64,000 nt of DNA from an uncultured Clostridia bacterium. Its GTDB lineage: Bacteria > Bacillota > Clostridia > Oscillospirales > Acutalibacteraceae. Location: the NCBI GenBank assembly GCA_937884975.1, contig CAKZZS010000073.1, forward strand, positions 62,001-126,000. Reading direction: 5' to 3'. Both the position numbers and the translations under genes were made by a program. This document shows positions 36,072 through 44,931 of the stretch, piece after piece. Position 1 is the stretch's first letter. The number at the start of each line of letters is the position of its first letter. The notes under the pieces are model-generated. The model had not been told where the DNA came from, searched no databases, and saw only the letters and a program-made list of their open reading frames with translations.

Positions 36072-36647
36072 TCAGTCCCTAAAAGTAAGAGAGGTATCCG
36101 TCATTGAATCAATAATTACAAGGGACTCAACTCTTATTCCCTTACCTCTTATTATCTCTCCGCCGGGCTGGAAGCCCTTTTCAATAACGATTCCCGCTCC
36201 GACAAGCGTTGCGCCCGAGTCATTTACTATTTTAATCAGTCCTTCAAGCGCGCTGCCGTTTGCAAGAAAATCGTCAATAATAAGAACTCTGTCGCCCTTA
36301 CCAAGATAATCTTTTGAAACGACAATATCGTTTTCATTTCCGTGAGTGAAGGACACAACTCTGCTTGAATAGACATTATCGGAAATGTTTTTCGTCTTGC
36401 TCTTTTTGGCAAAAACGACGGGAATATTATTAAAAGACTGCGCCGTTACACAAGCAATTCCGATTCCGGACGCTTCAATAGTGAGTATCTTTGTAACGTT
36501 ACAGTCTTTGAAACGGTTATAAAATTCTTTTCCTATTTCCGAAAAAAGGGCAACATCCATCTGGTGATTAAGGAAGCTGTCTACCTTTAAGACATTTCCC
36601 GCCTTCACCACGCCGTCTTTTAAAATTCTCTGCTTTAACAAATCCAT
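36072..36647 (-). CDS. xpt: Xanthine phosphoribosyltransferase
   Basis: Converts xanthine and PRPP to XMP for purine salvage. 191 residues from ATG 36647 (MDLLKQRILKDGVVK). The PRPP loop is VLIIDDFLANGSALEGL, and ILTIEASGIGIACVTA and VVFAKKSKTKN match Xpt rather than other phosphoribosyltransferases. The next gene downstream on the same strand is the nucleoside-binding lipoprotein. GAGGCG lies before the start. No purine riboswitch is visible in the leader. Confidence 0.93.
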   Translation of the reverse strand: MDLLKQRILKDGVVKAGNVLKVDSFLNHQMDVALFSEIGKEFYNRFKDCNVTKILTIEASGIGIACVTAQSFNNIPVVFAKKSKTKNISDNVYSSRVVSFTHGNENDIVVSKDYLGKGDRVLIIDDFLANGSALEGLIKIVNDSGATLVGAGIVIEKGFQPGGEIIRGKGIRVESLVIIDSMTDTSLTFRD

Positions 36648-36696
36648 TTTAAAACGCCTCAAAACCCTTTTACTGAAAATGACAAATTTATATTAC

Positions 36697-36725
36697 TATA
36701 TTATTAACATTTTTTCAATTGTCAA
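36697..36725 (-). promoter_or_regulatory. Probable xpt promoter
   Basis: TTGACA (36720-36725) on the minus strand with AATATA 17 bases downstream (36697-36702); TATAGT with a 19-base spacer is an alternative -10. About 50 bases upstream of xpt. Confidence 0.5.
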
Positions 36726-36791
36726 AACTGCTAACAAAACATAAATACTTTTGTAAAAAAATAGCATTTTGACAAAAACAGACAAATAAAC

Positions 36792-36838
36792 CCCACTATA
36801 TAGACGAGTGAAGTCGCTTTCACACTACTTATAGTGGG
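36792..36838 (-). terminator. Nested hairpin after the GH38 gene
   Basis: Outer stem CCCACTATA with TATAGTGGG and inner stem GTGAA-N6-TTCAC. It begins about 15 bases after the GH38 stop codon and is followed on the minus strand by a T-rich run, so it probably terminates transcription; the nested form is more elaborate than the other terminators here. Confidence 0.55.
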
Positions 36839-36852
36839 ATTTTCTGTCGAAA

Positions 36853-39777
36853 CTACAGCCCTATTGTAATTATTTCAAAGGGCTTATATTCAATTTCACT
36901 TGTCTTTCCCGTTTCCTCTTCAAGCAGATTAAGCAGTTTAACCTCCTTGGGAAGAACGAGCTTTCCGCTCTTTCCGTCCTGTTCGACAAGTCTGATAACA
37001 ATGGTTTTGCCATCCTCGGAAAGCTTCATTGACTGAAGGAAAAGCTCGCCGAAATCGTTTGACATATTCATATCCGCCTTTGAGAGCGGAATATTGTATT
37101 CATAAGCGGTTTTATTTATCTGCGCGTCAACCGCATTTCCTGCGTGAGGCATTATCATATAACAGAAATTATGATAACCCATATCGCTCTCGACATCCGG
37201 ACGTATTGTTGAACGCAAAAGACTTAAGGACATGGAATTTTCATCAAAGCCGACACCGTATTTATTCTCATTTATAAGCGAAACGCCGCCGTCCGCCTGT
37301 GACAAATCGCACCATTTGTGGTGACAGACCTCAAACCGAGCCTGCTGCCAGGAGGTGTTCTTTACCGTATCGCGTACAATGTAGCCTGCGCCGATATCGC
37401 AAAGGGCATGTCGGGTGGTTACGTTACAGTCAAACTGCGCCTTTGCAAGGACATGCTTTTCGTGCCAGTCAACGCAGTTCTCAACCTCAATTCCCTTTGA
37501 GCGGCGGAAGAAACGGATATATCTTGTCCACTGACTCTTTTCGCTTTTGAGAACCACCTTAAACGTGACCGATTCGCTTGATTTTTCACAGACCTTAAAC
37601 GGAGCCTTTACTTCAAACGGCGTCTCGACCTCCCTGTAATTGGGCAAAATGTCCCATGCGTCATACACACCGGGCTTATCAACATAAAATTTCATCTTGT
37701 TGAATTCGCCGTTTACCCATTCACGGTCAAGCTCTTTATCGTACAGGGATGAAAAGCTGCCGTCCTCGTTAAATTTTACTCTGTAAAACGGGGTTTCGAT
37801 TTTATTCGGGAAAATGTAACACCATTCGCCGAAAAATTCCTCCTGTTTTATTTCGCCGCTTGAAAGCGCAGACAGGTTCGGAACAGTCCAGAAGCCTCTT
37901 TCGCCTTTCCTTGTATCTTGACCGTTCTTTGAGGGAATGAACGTTATATTCTTTCTCTCAAAATTGAGAGAATTAAAATAATTTCTTCCCTCCCCGATTA
38001 TTTCGTCAAGCTTTTTTTCAACCTCGGTATAATCAGCCATTGCGTCCTTATATACGGGATTTATATGGCTGCCGGGTAGAATATCGTGGAACTGATTAAG
38101 AAGCACCTTTTTATAGCATTCGCGGATTTCTTCGGCAGGATAAGGCTCGCCCTTAAGAAAACGCAGAAGTGATATAATTTCCGCTTCTCTCAATTTCCAT
38201 TCAAGGCGGCGGTTGAGCATCTTGAGATTTGACTTAGTGGTAAAGGTCCCCCTGTGCATTTCAAGATAAAGCTCACCGTCCCATACGGCAAGATTTTTAT
38301 TATTCTTAAGGTTTTTTTCAAGGAACTCCGAGGCGCCCGTATGCTCTGTTTTCGGCATAACCGAAATCTTTTCAAAGCGCTTCATCATTTCAAGCATTTC
38401 TTCCGTAACGCCGCTTCCGCCGTCGCCGTAACCGAACATAGACATTGTCTGTCCGCCGGTAATCTTATCCTGATAAGCCTCCCAGTTTTCTTGAATCTGG
38501 CTTGGCATATTCCAGGTTATAAAATGGGTCGGAGGAACGCAGGCATAAACGTCCGTCCCGTCAATGCCTTTCCAGATGAAATTGTTATGCGGAAAACGGT
38601 TCGTATCGTTCCAGGTTGACATTTTATTCGAAACGAAATAGTCAATTCCGCTCTTCTTTAAAATCTGTGGTAAAATCCAGCTGTTTCCGAAAACGTCGGG
38701 AAGCCAGCAGTTATTACATATTTTTCCGAATTTCTCACGGAAATACAACTGACCGTAAAGACACTGTCTGATAAGGCTCTCACACGACGGGATATTACAG
38801 TCCGGCTCAACATACATTCCGCCGACAGGCTCAAACTGACCGTTTTTGACCTTTTCCTTTAATTCCTCAAACACTTCGGGATAGTATTTCTCAAGCGTTT
38901 CGAAGGTATAGCTTTGAGTGTGAGTATAAATAAGTTCAGGGTATCTGTCCATAAGCCGAAGCTGAATAAGGACGGTTCGCAGATTTTTCTGAACAGTGTG
39001 AATTCTGCGCCAATAGTACGCAAGGTCAAGGTGGGAATGGGCAATAAGACCTACGTCGCCGCTGCCGCCGAACACCTTATTTGAATATATATTTTTCTCA
39101 ATATAATCAGCTGCTTTGTCAACTCCGTCATAGGTTTCGTAATCGATAAGATTTAACGCATTATTAAGCTCACGGTAGACAAAAACGCAGTAATCCTCGT
39201 CAAAAAGCTCGCTGTCGGCTATATCAAGCAAAACCTCAAGGTCATAGACAAGCGAAAGTATATCGTGATTAACCGTTGCAAGGAAGGCGCCCTCAAAAAT
39301 TTGGCGGCATCCCCTGACGGAGAGACTTTCGGGGTTCCTTTCGTCATCGGGCTTTGAACGGTTATAACCGACCATATCGAAATTAAGAACATTTGAATCA
39401 ATATACGGGGAAAGCAGAATTCTGTCTCTGTTCGGGTCAACTCCGCCGACCCAAACTCCGTTTACCTTAACTATTATTTCGGCAGCGGTTTTCAGGTTGA
39501 GCCACAGCTCTTTTCCCCTCATTTTTTCGGGCACAACAACCTCACCCCTGATAAACGCAGTGCCGTCCGGGGTGAAATACATATCGCCCTTTTTAAGAGG
39601 TCTGTAGAAATCCGAATAAAATTCATATTCGTCCTCGCTTACCTGCCTTGCATCACGGATTTCAAGGGAGTTTATTTCATATTTTTCGCCGTAAATTCTG
39701 TTTTTCAGCCAGCCGTAGCGAAGCTTGACGTACTCCTCGGGACGCATACTTCTTCTGACTACCTTTATATGAGCCAT
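36853..39777 (-). CDS. GH38 alpha-mannosidase
   Basis: 974-residue retaining alpha-mannosidase, cytoplasmic as no signal peptide is visible. The N-terminal quarter is an accessory beta domain. The catalytic barrel has zinc ligands in AHSHLD (His247, His249, Asp251) and the nucleophile Asp361 in WLPDVFGNSW; FGYGDGGSGVTEEM follows. The C-terminal half is the beta-sandwich of the family. It would trim mannose from imported N-glycan or mannan oligosaccharides. The start has AAGGAG upstream and lies 9 bases after the NifU-like gene. Confidence 0.93.
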   Translation of the reverse strand: MAHIKVVRRSMRPEEYVKLRYGWLKNRIYGEKYEINSLEIRDARQVSEDEYEFYSDFYRPLKKGDMYFTPDGTAFIRGEVVVPEKMRGKELWLNLKTAAEIIVKVNGVWVGGVDPNRDRILLSPYIDSNVLNFDMVGYNRSKPDDERNPESLSVRGCRQIFEGAFLATVNHDILSLVYDLEVLLDIADSELFDEDYCVFVYRELNNALNLIDYETYDGVDKAADYIEKNIYSNKVFGGSGDVGLIAHSHLDLAYYWRRIHTVQKNLRTVLIQLRLMDRYPELIYTHTQSYTFETLEKYYPEVFEELKEKVKNGQFEPVGGMYVEPDCNIPSCESLIRQCLYGQLYFREKFGKICNNCWLPDVFGNSWILPQILKKSGIDYFVSNKMSTWNDTNRFPHNNFIWKGIDGTDVYACVPPTHFITWNMPSQIQENWEAYQDKITGGQTMSMFGYGDGGSGVTEEMLEMMKRFEKISVMPKTEHTGASEFLEKNLKNNKNLAVWDGELYLEMHRGTFTTKSNLKMLNRRLEWKLREAEIISLLRFLKGEPYPAEEIRECYKKVLLNQFHDILPGSHINPVYKDAMADYTEVEKKLDEIIGEGRNYFNSLNFERKNITFIPSKNGQDTRKGERGFWTVPNLSALSSGEIKQEEFFGEWCYIFPNKIETPFYRVKFNEDGSFSSLYDKELDREWVNGEFNKMKFYVDKPGVYDAWDILPNYREVETPFEVKAPFKVCEKSSESVTFKVVLKSEKSQWTRYIRFFRRSKGIEVENCVDWHEKHVLAKAQFDCNVTTRHALCDIGAGYIVRDTVKNTSWQQARFEVCHHKWCDLSQADGGVSLINENKYGVGFDENSMSLSLLRSTIRPDVESDMGYHNFCYMIMPHAGNAVDAQINKTAYEYNIPLSKADMNMSNDFGELFLQSMKLSEDGKTIVIRLVEQDGKSGKLVLPKEVKLLNLLEEETGKTSEIEYKPFEIITIGL

Positions 39778-39786
39778 AGCTTCTCC

Positions 39787-40020
39787 TTATTTATCCCAGA
39801 AAAACGGTTTTTTCCTCTCAAAGCATAGAGTTACCGTTTCACCTAAGTCCTTTTTAATCTGCTCTTCTATCCAGCTTACACAGCGTTCAAGAATAAGGCA
39901 TTTTGAGCATTCGCCCTGAAAAACGACCTTCAATTCATTATTCTCGTATGAGACAAAGTCTATCCAGCCGCCGTCGCCCTGTAAAAGCGGTTTAATTTTG
40001 TTTTCAATATATTCCTGCAT
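39787..40020 (-). CDS. NifU C-terminal-like (Nfu) protein
   Basis: 77 residues resembling the NifU C-terminal domain: PLLQGDGGWIDFVSYENNELKVVFQGECSKC, where the CxxC pair of Nfu proteins transfers Fe-S clusters. A third cysteine follows six residues later. The pattern match is good at the start and weaker at the end (FERKKPFFWDK is unusual). Its position between a phosphoglucomutase and a mannosidase gene is odd; it may just share their promoter. Confidence 0.75.
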   Translation of the reverse strand: MQEYIENKIKPLLQGDGGWIDFVSYENNELKVVFQGECSKCLILERCVSWIEEQIKKDLGETVTLCFERKKPFFWDK

Positions 40021-40025
40021 ATTTT

Positions 40026-41675
40026 TTACCCGTTAATTACGCCGTCAAAAACGGACTTGATGCTTTCAAGTCTTTCATTTGCTGTCTTTCTGTCGTTCGC
40101 CCTTACGGCAAAGTAAACCTTTAATTTAGGCTCTGTTCCGGAAGGTCTTACCGCCGCAAAGGAGCCGTCCGTAAAGAAAAATTTAAGCGCATTTTCGGGC
40201 GGCAGTCCGTTAAAGCCGTCTTTATAATCCTCAATATAATCGGTATCGGGGAAAAGAGATTTTCCGTCGGACCTAAACTGCTTCATAAGAAGCTGAATTT
40301 TATATGCGCCGTCCATTCCCTTTAAAACAAAGGTCTCAAGCGAATCAAGATAATATCCGTATTTTCCGTAAATTTCCTCAAGCGCGTCAACAAGAGTCAT
40401 TCCCCTGCCCTTGTAATAGGCGGTCATTTCGGCAACAAGCATACTTGCAACAACGGCGTCCTTATCCCTTGTCTGGGTTCCGACAAGATAGCCGTAGCTC
40501 TCCTCATATCCCATTACAAATTCATTTGAACCGGTTTTTTCATACTCCTCGATTCTTCCGCAGATATTTTTAAATCCCGTCAGTACAAATTCAACCGTAA
40601 GTCCGTAGCTTTTTGCTATTTCGGCGCCGAGCGGACTCGTTACAATTGTTGTGACAAGGGCGCTCTTTTCGTTGAGAAGTCCTCTCTTCTGTTTTTGGGA
40701 AAGTACAAATTCGGCAAGCAGCGCGCCTACCTGATTTCCCGTTATAAGAGGATATTCGCCGTTATGGCGGACGGAAATACCGATTCTGTCACTGTCGGGG
40801 TCCGTTCCTATTACAAGGTCTGCCTGCTCATTTTTTGCCTGTTCAATTGCAATTGTGAGCGCGTCCTTTTCCTCCGGGTTGGGCGAACGGACGGTGGAAA
40901 AATTGCCGTCGGGCAATTCCTGCTCTTTAACAACTGAAACGTCATAGCCTTCGAGTATCCTTCTTACGGGTATATTGCCCGTACCGTGAAGCGGAGTATA
41001 AACTATTTTAAGGGAATTTTTCTCACTGTAGAGGCTCTGTTTCCTTACGGCAGAAATAAACGCGTCAAGCACGTCATTTCCCATATACTCGAAAAGTCCT
41101 TTTTCAATTGCTTCATCCTTTTCAAGATGTTCAATTCCCTTCAAATCCTCAATTAAGTTGACATATTTAATAACGTCGTTTGCTTCATAAACGCTTAACT
41201 GACAGCCGAGGTGATTATAGACCTTATAACCGTTATATTCTTTCGGATTATGACTTGCGGTAAGGACAATTCCTGCGTCGCACTTTTTATACATAACCGC
41301 AAAGGATAAAACGGGAGTCGGCATACAGGTATCAAATACAAACGTCTTTATACCGTTTGCGTTGAGGACAGAAGCCGCAGTATGCGCAAAGAACGAGGAA
41401 TTATTTCTCACGTCATAGCCTATTGCAACGCTCGGCATTCTTCCCTGAATTTTATTTAAAAGATAATCCGCAAGTCCCTTTGTGGCTTTACTTACGGTAT
41501 AATAATTCATTCTGTTTGCGCCTGCTCCCATAATGCCGCGCAAGCCGCCCGTGCCAAAGGAAAGGTCCTTGTAAAACCTGTCCTCCAGCTCCTTTTCGTC
41601 AGTAATTTCCATAAGCTCCTTTTTCGTTTCTTCGTCAAAGGTCAACCACTGTTCATATTTCTTTGAGTAATCCAT
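40026..41675 (-). CDS. Phosphoglucomutase / phosphomannomutase
   Basis: Alpha-D-phosphohexomutase interconverting hexose 1- and 6-phosphates, 549 residues, PgcA-like. The phosphoserine loop is LTASHNPKEYNGYKVY, the metal loop is GTDPDSDRIGI, the substrate loop is YEESYGYL and the phosphate-binding loop is VRPSGTEPKLKVYF. GGAGG precedes the ATG. It is first in the operon with the NifU-like protein and GH38, which suggests hexose-phosphate handling after glycan breakdown. Confidence 0.92.
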   Translation of the reverse strand: MDYSKKYEQWLTFDEETKKELMEITDEKELEDRFYKDLSFGTGGLRGIMGAGANRMNYYTVSKATKGLADYLLNKIQGRMPSVAIGYDVRNNSSFFAHTAASVLNANGIKTFVFDTCMPTPVLSFAVMYKKCDAGIVLTASHNPKEYNGYKVYNHLGCQLSVYEANDVIKYVNLIEDLKGIEHLEKDEAIEKGLFEYMGNDVLDAFISAVRKQSLYSEKNSLKIVYTPLHGTGNIPVRRILEGYDVSVVKEQELPDGNFSTVRSPNPEEKDALTIAIEQAKNEQADLVIGTDPDSDRIGISVRHNGEYPLITGNQVGALLAEFVLSQKQKRGLLNEKSALVTTIVTSPLGAEIAKSYGLTVEFVLTGFKNICGRIEEYEKTGSNEFVMGYEESYGYLVGTQTRDKDAVVASMLVAEMTAYYKGRGMTLVDALEEIYGKYGYYLDSLETFVLKGMDGAYKIQLLMKQFRSDGKSLFPDTDYIEDYKDGFNGLPPENALKFFFTDGSFAAVRPSGTEPKLKVYFAVRANDRKTANERLESIKSVFDGVING

Positions 41676-41711
41676 ACCGACGCCTCCCTGCAGCGTTTTT
41701 ATTTATTAAAA

Positions 41712-41740
41712 ATTTTACCATATTACACAAAGTTAGTCAA
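41712..41740 (-). promoter_or_regulatory. Sigma-A promoter of the phosphoglucomutase operon
   Basis: On the minus strand TTGACT (41735-41740), 17-base spacer, TAAAAT (41712-41717), about 37 bases from the start codon. Confidence 0.7.
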
Positions 41741-41843
41741 CGAAGTTTGGAAGAAAAATGTATATCATTTGAAACGTTAATATGTTATCATTTAAAGGTA
41801 TTATTATATGCAAGTGGGCGCTTTGCCCTTCAAGGAGGTTAAT

Positions 41844-43478
41844 ATGGAAAAATTCAAATTCAGAATCGAGTACAAGGCCGACGGCAAAACCTTTGTGACT
41901 AACCAATTTGAAACCGAGCATTTCAGAATGGACGTCAAAAATGCCAAAGACCACATCAAGCTTGTTATCGACCCGAAAACACAGTTGACTGTTAATGACC
42001 TGACGGTCACATTCCCTGCCGATATCAACGCTGACAGCAGAGTATTCGTCAACGGCTATCAGTCCTGGACGGACTGCCGCGAGTATTTCACTAACGAGTC
42101 ACAGTCGGCAATAATTCATAAATACAACGTTCTTGCCCAAAAGACAAGAATCGGCGCTTCCGGTGACTACTATTTCACAAAGTATTCCTCGGATACGGGC
42201 GTATTTCAGGGCTATTCCTACGGCTACGTAAGAAACGGCAAAACATTTGACCTTTACGGCTCAATTGACGAAAGAACGGGATTTACCTTCTTTACCTTTG
42301 ACTGTAATAAAAAAGAAATTTCCGCAAAAAAAGACGTTGAAGGCGTAATTTTTGACCACCCCTACGCGATAATGGATATTATCAATTTCAAGGGCGAAGA
42401 AAACGCAGTATTTGATAAATACTTTGCAGTAATGGGAATTGAAAAGCCGCGCGTTAAAAAATCGACCGGCTATACAACCTGGTATAACTACTACGCAAAG
42501 GTAACCCAGAAAATTGTTGAGGACGATCTTGAAGCTATGTCAAAGCTTGACCTTGGCATTGATTTCTTCCAGATAGATGACGGCTATCAGACCGCAGTCG
42601 GCGACTGGCTTTCAATAATCAACGAAAAATTCCCCGACGGAATGAAGCACTGCGCCGATGAAATCCACGCAAAGGGAATGAAGGCAGGTCTTTGGCTTGC
42701 TCCCCTGGGCGCCCAGTTCAACTCCGCGCTTCGCAAGGAGCATCCCGACTGGATTATTAAAGACAAAAACGGCAAGCAGGTTCTTGCAGGCATTAACTGG
42801 GGAACCTTCTACGCAGTTGATATTGAAAACGAGGAATGCGCAGAATATATCCGTCACTGCTTTGACGTCATTCTCAACGAGTGGGGCTTTGATATGGTCA
42901 AGCTCGACTTCCTTTACGCGGCTTGTATTATTCCCAGACACGGCAAGTCAAGAGGTCAGCTTATGTGTGAAGCTATGGACTTTATCCGCGAGTGCGTCGG
43001 CGACAAGCTCATTCTCGGTTGCGGCGTTCCGCTCTGGCCTGCATTCGGCAAGGTTGACTTCTGCCGCATAGGCGCTGATATGGGACTTAAATGGAAGGAT
43101 TTCCACTATATCCGTGAATTCGTCTCAACCGAATACACGCTTGCAAATTCCATCTTCCGCCGTCAGCTTGACAACAGAGCATTCTGCAACGACCCCGACG
43201 TATTCCTTCTTCGCGATAACAACATCAAGCTCAACGAGGAGCAGAAGAGAATTATCGCCACTGTAAATAACGTTTTCGGCTCGCTGTTATTCGTTTCGGA
43301 TAATGTTTCCGATTACACTGACGAACAGATGGAGCTGTTCAAATGGGCGGTTTCAAAGAGCGATATCAAGGTTACAAGCGCCGAATTCATAAAGCAGAAT
43401 GTAATTAGAATTGATTACACCGACAACGGCGAAGCAAAGAGCCTTTCCTTTGACATAAAGAACGGCGTTCTCGCTTAA
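41844..43478 (+). CDS. GH36-type alpha-galactosidase
   Basis: 544 residues from ATG 41844, which has AAGGAGG; the frame extends 12 codons further. Clan GH-D catalytic barrel: GIDFFQIDDGYQTAVGDW, KLDFLYAA with the nucleophile at Asp355, and CRIGADMGLKW with the acid/base at Asp412, 57 residues later as expected. No signal peptide, so it acts on imported galactosides such as raffinose-family sugars. Divergent from the phosphoglucomutase gene. The -35 element upstream is weak, and TATCATTT occurs twice (41763-41770, 41786-41793), which may be activator half sites. Confidence 0.9.
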   Translation: MEKFKFRIEYKADGKTFVTNQFETEHFRMDVKNAKDHIKLVIDPKTQLTVNDLTVTFPADINADSRVFVNGYQSWTDCREYFTNESQSAIIHKYNVLAQKTRIGASGDYYFTKYSSDTGVFQGYSYGYVRNGKTFDLYGSIDERTGFTFFTFDCNKKEISAKKDVEGVIFDHPYAIMDIINFKGEENAVFDKYFAVMGIEKPRVKKSTGYTTWYNYYAKVTQKIVEDDLEAMSKLDLGIDFFQIDDGYQTAVGDWLSIINEKFPDGMKHCADEIHAKGMKAGLWLAPLGAQFNSALRKEHPDWIIKDKNGKQVLAGINWGTFYAVDIENEECAEYIRHCFDVILNEWGFDMVKLDFLYAACIIPRHGKSRGQLMCEAMDFIRECVGDKLILGCGVPLWPAFGKVDFCRIGADMGLKWKDFHYIREFVSTEYTLANSIFRRQLDNRAFCNDPDVFLLRDNNIKLNEEQKRIIATVNNVFGSLLFVSDNVSDYTDEQMELFKWAVSKSDIKVTSAEFIKQNVIRIDYTDNGEAKSLSFDIKNGVLA

Positions 43479-43490
43479 AAGGAAAAATTT

Positions 43491-43528
43491 AATCCCGTGA
43501 GGATTTTCCTCACGGGATTTTTTATTAT
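43491..43528. terminator. Bidirectional terminator, GH36 / repeat protein
   Basis: Perfect 13-bp stem AATCCCGTGAGGA with TCCTCACGGGATT, loop of 3, followed by T-runs. It lies between converging genes. Confidence 0.9.
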
Positions 43529-44913
43529 CCGTATACGCATTTTTCACACGGAGTCATACCGCTTTTTACAGCGTCAGACAAATGAGTGCTCAAAACATTT
43601 CCGCTTGTGCAGTTTTTATCATAATGATACTTTTTTCCGTACCTTGTGATATAAACCGTTCTTGAAGAGGTTTTATCAAGCTTAATCCAACGCCCGTTGG
43701 AGTCAAAGTAATACGTTTTACCGTTAATTACCTGTTTACCCGTAACCGATACGCCGTAAGCGTTAAGAAAATAATACTTGTTATTAAACTTCACCCAACC
43801 CTTACGCATTACTCCGTTATCGGCAAAACAGAACTTATACGTTTTACCCTTACTGTTGGTAATTTTCTGCCAACCGGTACGCATAATCCCGTTATCACCG
43901 AAATAAAAACGATAGGTATTGCCTTTGGAATTTGTAATGTCCTTCCAGCCTGTGCGCATAACGCCGTTCGAGCCGAAATAAAACCTGTAGGTCTTGCCTT
44001 TTGAGTTTGTAATATCTTTCCAGCCCGTGCGCATAATTCCGTTGTCGCCGAAATAATAGCGATAGGTATTACCCTTACTGTTAGTGATATTTCGCCAACC
44101 GGTGCTCAATACGCCGTATTCATTGAAATAAAACCTTCTTGAATCAATTACCTTCCAACCCTTTGCAATAGGTCCTTCGTCGGTCAGGTAGTAAATTTTT
44201 CCGTCCTTCTTTATCCAGCCGTTTTTCATCTTACCGCCAGTGGTAAAGCAGTACCACTGACCGCCGAGTTTCGTCCAGCCCTTTGAGGCTATGCCGAAGC
44301 GATTGAAATAGTAACGGTAATCGCCTATCTTCTGCCAGCCAAACTGCATATTGCCGTTACTGTCAAAATAATAAGTCTGTCCTGCTATATTTTTTAAGCC
44401 TGTCGCCTTTACTCCCGGCTGACTTACCAAAAGCTTTTCAATTTTATTTTCAACGGCGAAGCTGTGAGCCGCGCTGCCCTTTTCAACCTTCACAACGGGA
44501 TTAGACTCGGTAAATACATCCGTACCGAATTCCTTTACCGAAGACGGAATTGTTACTTCAGCAAGATTAGCGCAGCCGAAAAATGCGCAGTTTCCAATGG
44601 ATTCAACACTGCTCGGAATAGTAACTGTTCTAATATTCTCAAGCTTACAAAAAGCATATTCACCTATGCTTACAACCCGATAAGAATCAATTGTTTTCGG
44701 AACCGTTACATATTTACTGCTTCCGAGGTACGCCGCATCGGTAAACATACAGGCGCAAATTGAAACCGTTTCTTCATCGAGCTTCTCACAGTACCAATTT
44801 CCGTCACTGCTTAAATAAATATTATGTTCGTATGCGAACGCTCCCTCTAAGGAATAAGACAAACAGGTTAAGACAATACATAAAACCGCAAGAGCCGAAA
44901 CAACCCTTTTCAA
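43525..44913 (-). CDS. Secreted BspA-like LRR protein with cell-wall-binding repeats
   Basis: 462 residues. The N-terminal signal peptide is followed by BspA-type leucine-rich repeats (VVSIGEYAFCKLENIRTVTIPSSVESIG) and then about ten GW-type cell-wall/choline-binding repeats of the form GWKDITNSKGNTYRFYFG-NGVMRT. The last 50 residues (YGKKYHYDKNCTSGN...MTPCEKC) form a small domain with His and paired Cys that could bind metal. I choose TTG 44913 (MKRVVSA), which has AGGTGGGGG upstream; the first in-frame TTG, at 44931, lacks a site. It starts just after the preceding repeat-protein gene and shares its repeat unit. Confidence 0.8.
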   Translation of the reverse strand: MKRVVSALAVLCIVLTCLSYSLEGAFAYEHNIYLSSDGNWYCEKLDEETVSICACMFTDAAYLGSSKYVTVPKTIDSYRVVSIGEYAFCKLENIRTVTIPSSVESIGNCAFFGCANLAEVTIPSSVKEFGTDVFTESNPVVKVEKGSAAHSFAVENKIEKLLVSQPGVKATGLKNIAGQTYYFDSNGNMQFGWQKIGDYRYYFNRFGIASKGWTKLGGQWYCFTTGGKMKNGWIKKDGKIYYLTDEGPIAKGWKVIDSRRFYFNEYGVLSTGWRNITNSKGNTYRYYFGDNGIMRTGWKDITNSKGKTYRFYFGSNGVMRTGWKDITNSKGNTYRFYFGDNGIMRTGWQKITNSKGKTYKFCFADNGVMRKGWVKFNNKYYFLNAYGVSVTGKQVINGKTYYFDSNGRWIKLDKTSSRTVYITRYGKKYHYDKNCTSGNVLSTHLSDAVKSGMTPCEKCVYG

Positions 44914-44931
44914 ATAACCCCCACCTAACAA

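Noticed and set aside
36648..36850. Purine riboswitch upstream of xpt
   Set aside because: No conserved purine-aptamer core is found in the leader; the hairpin there belongs to the GH38 terminator.
41763..41793. Catabolite-repression (cre) site upstream of GH36
   Set aside because: TTGAAACGTTAATA is one base short of the cre consensus and lacks the symmetric right half.
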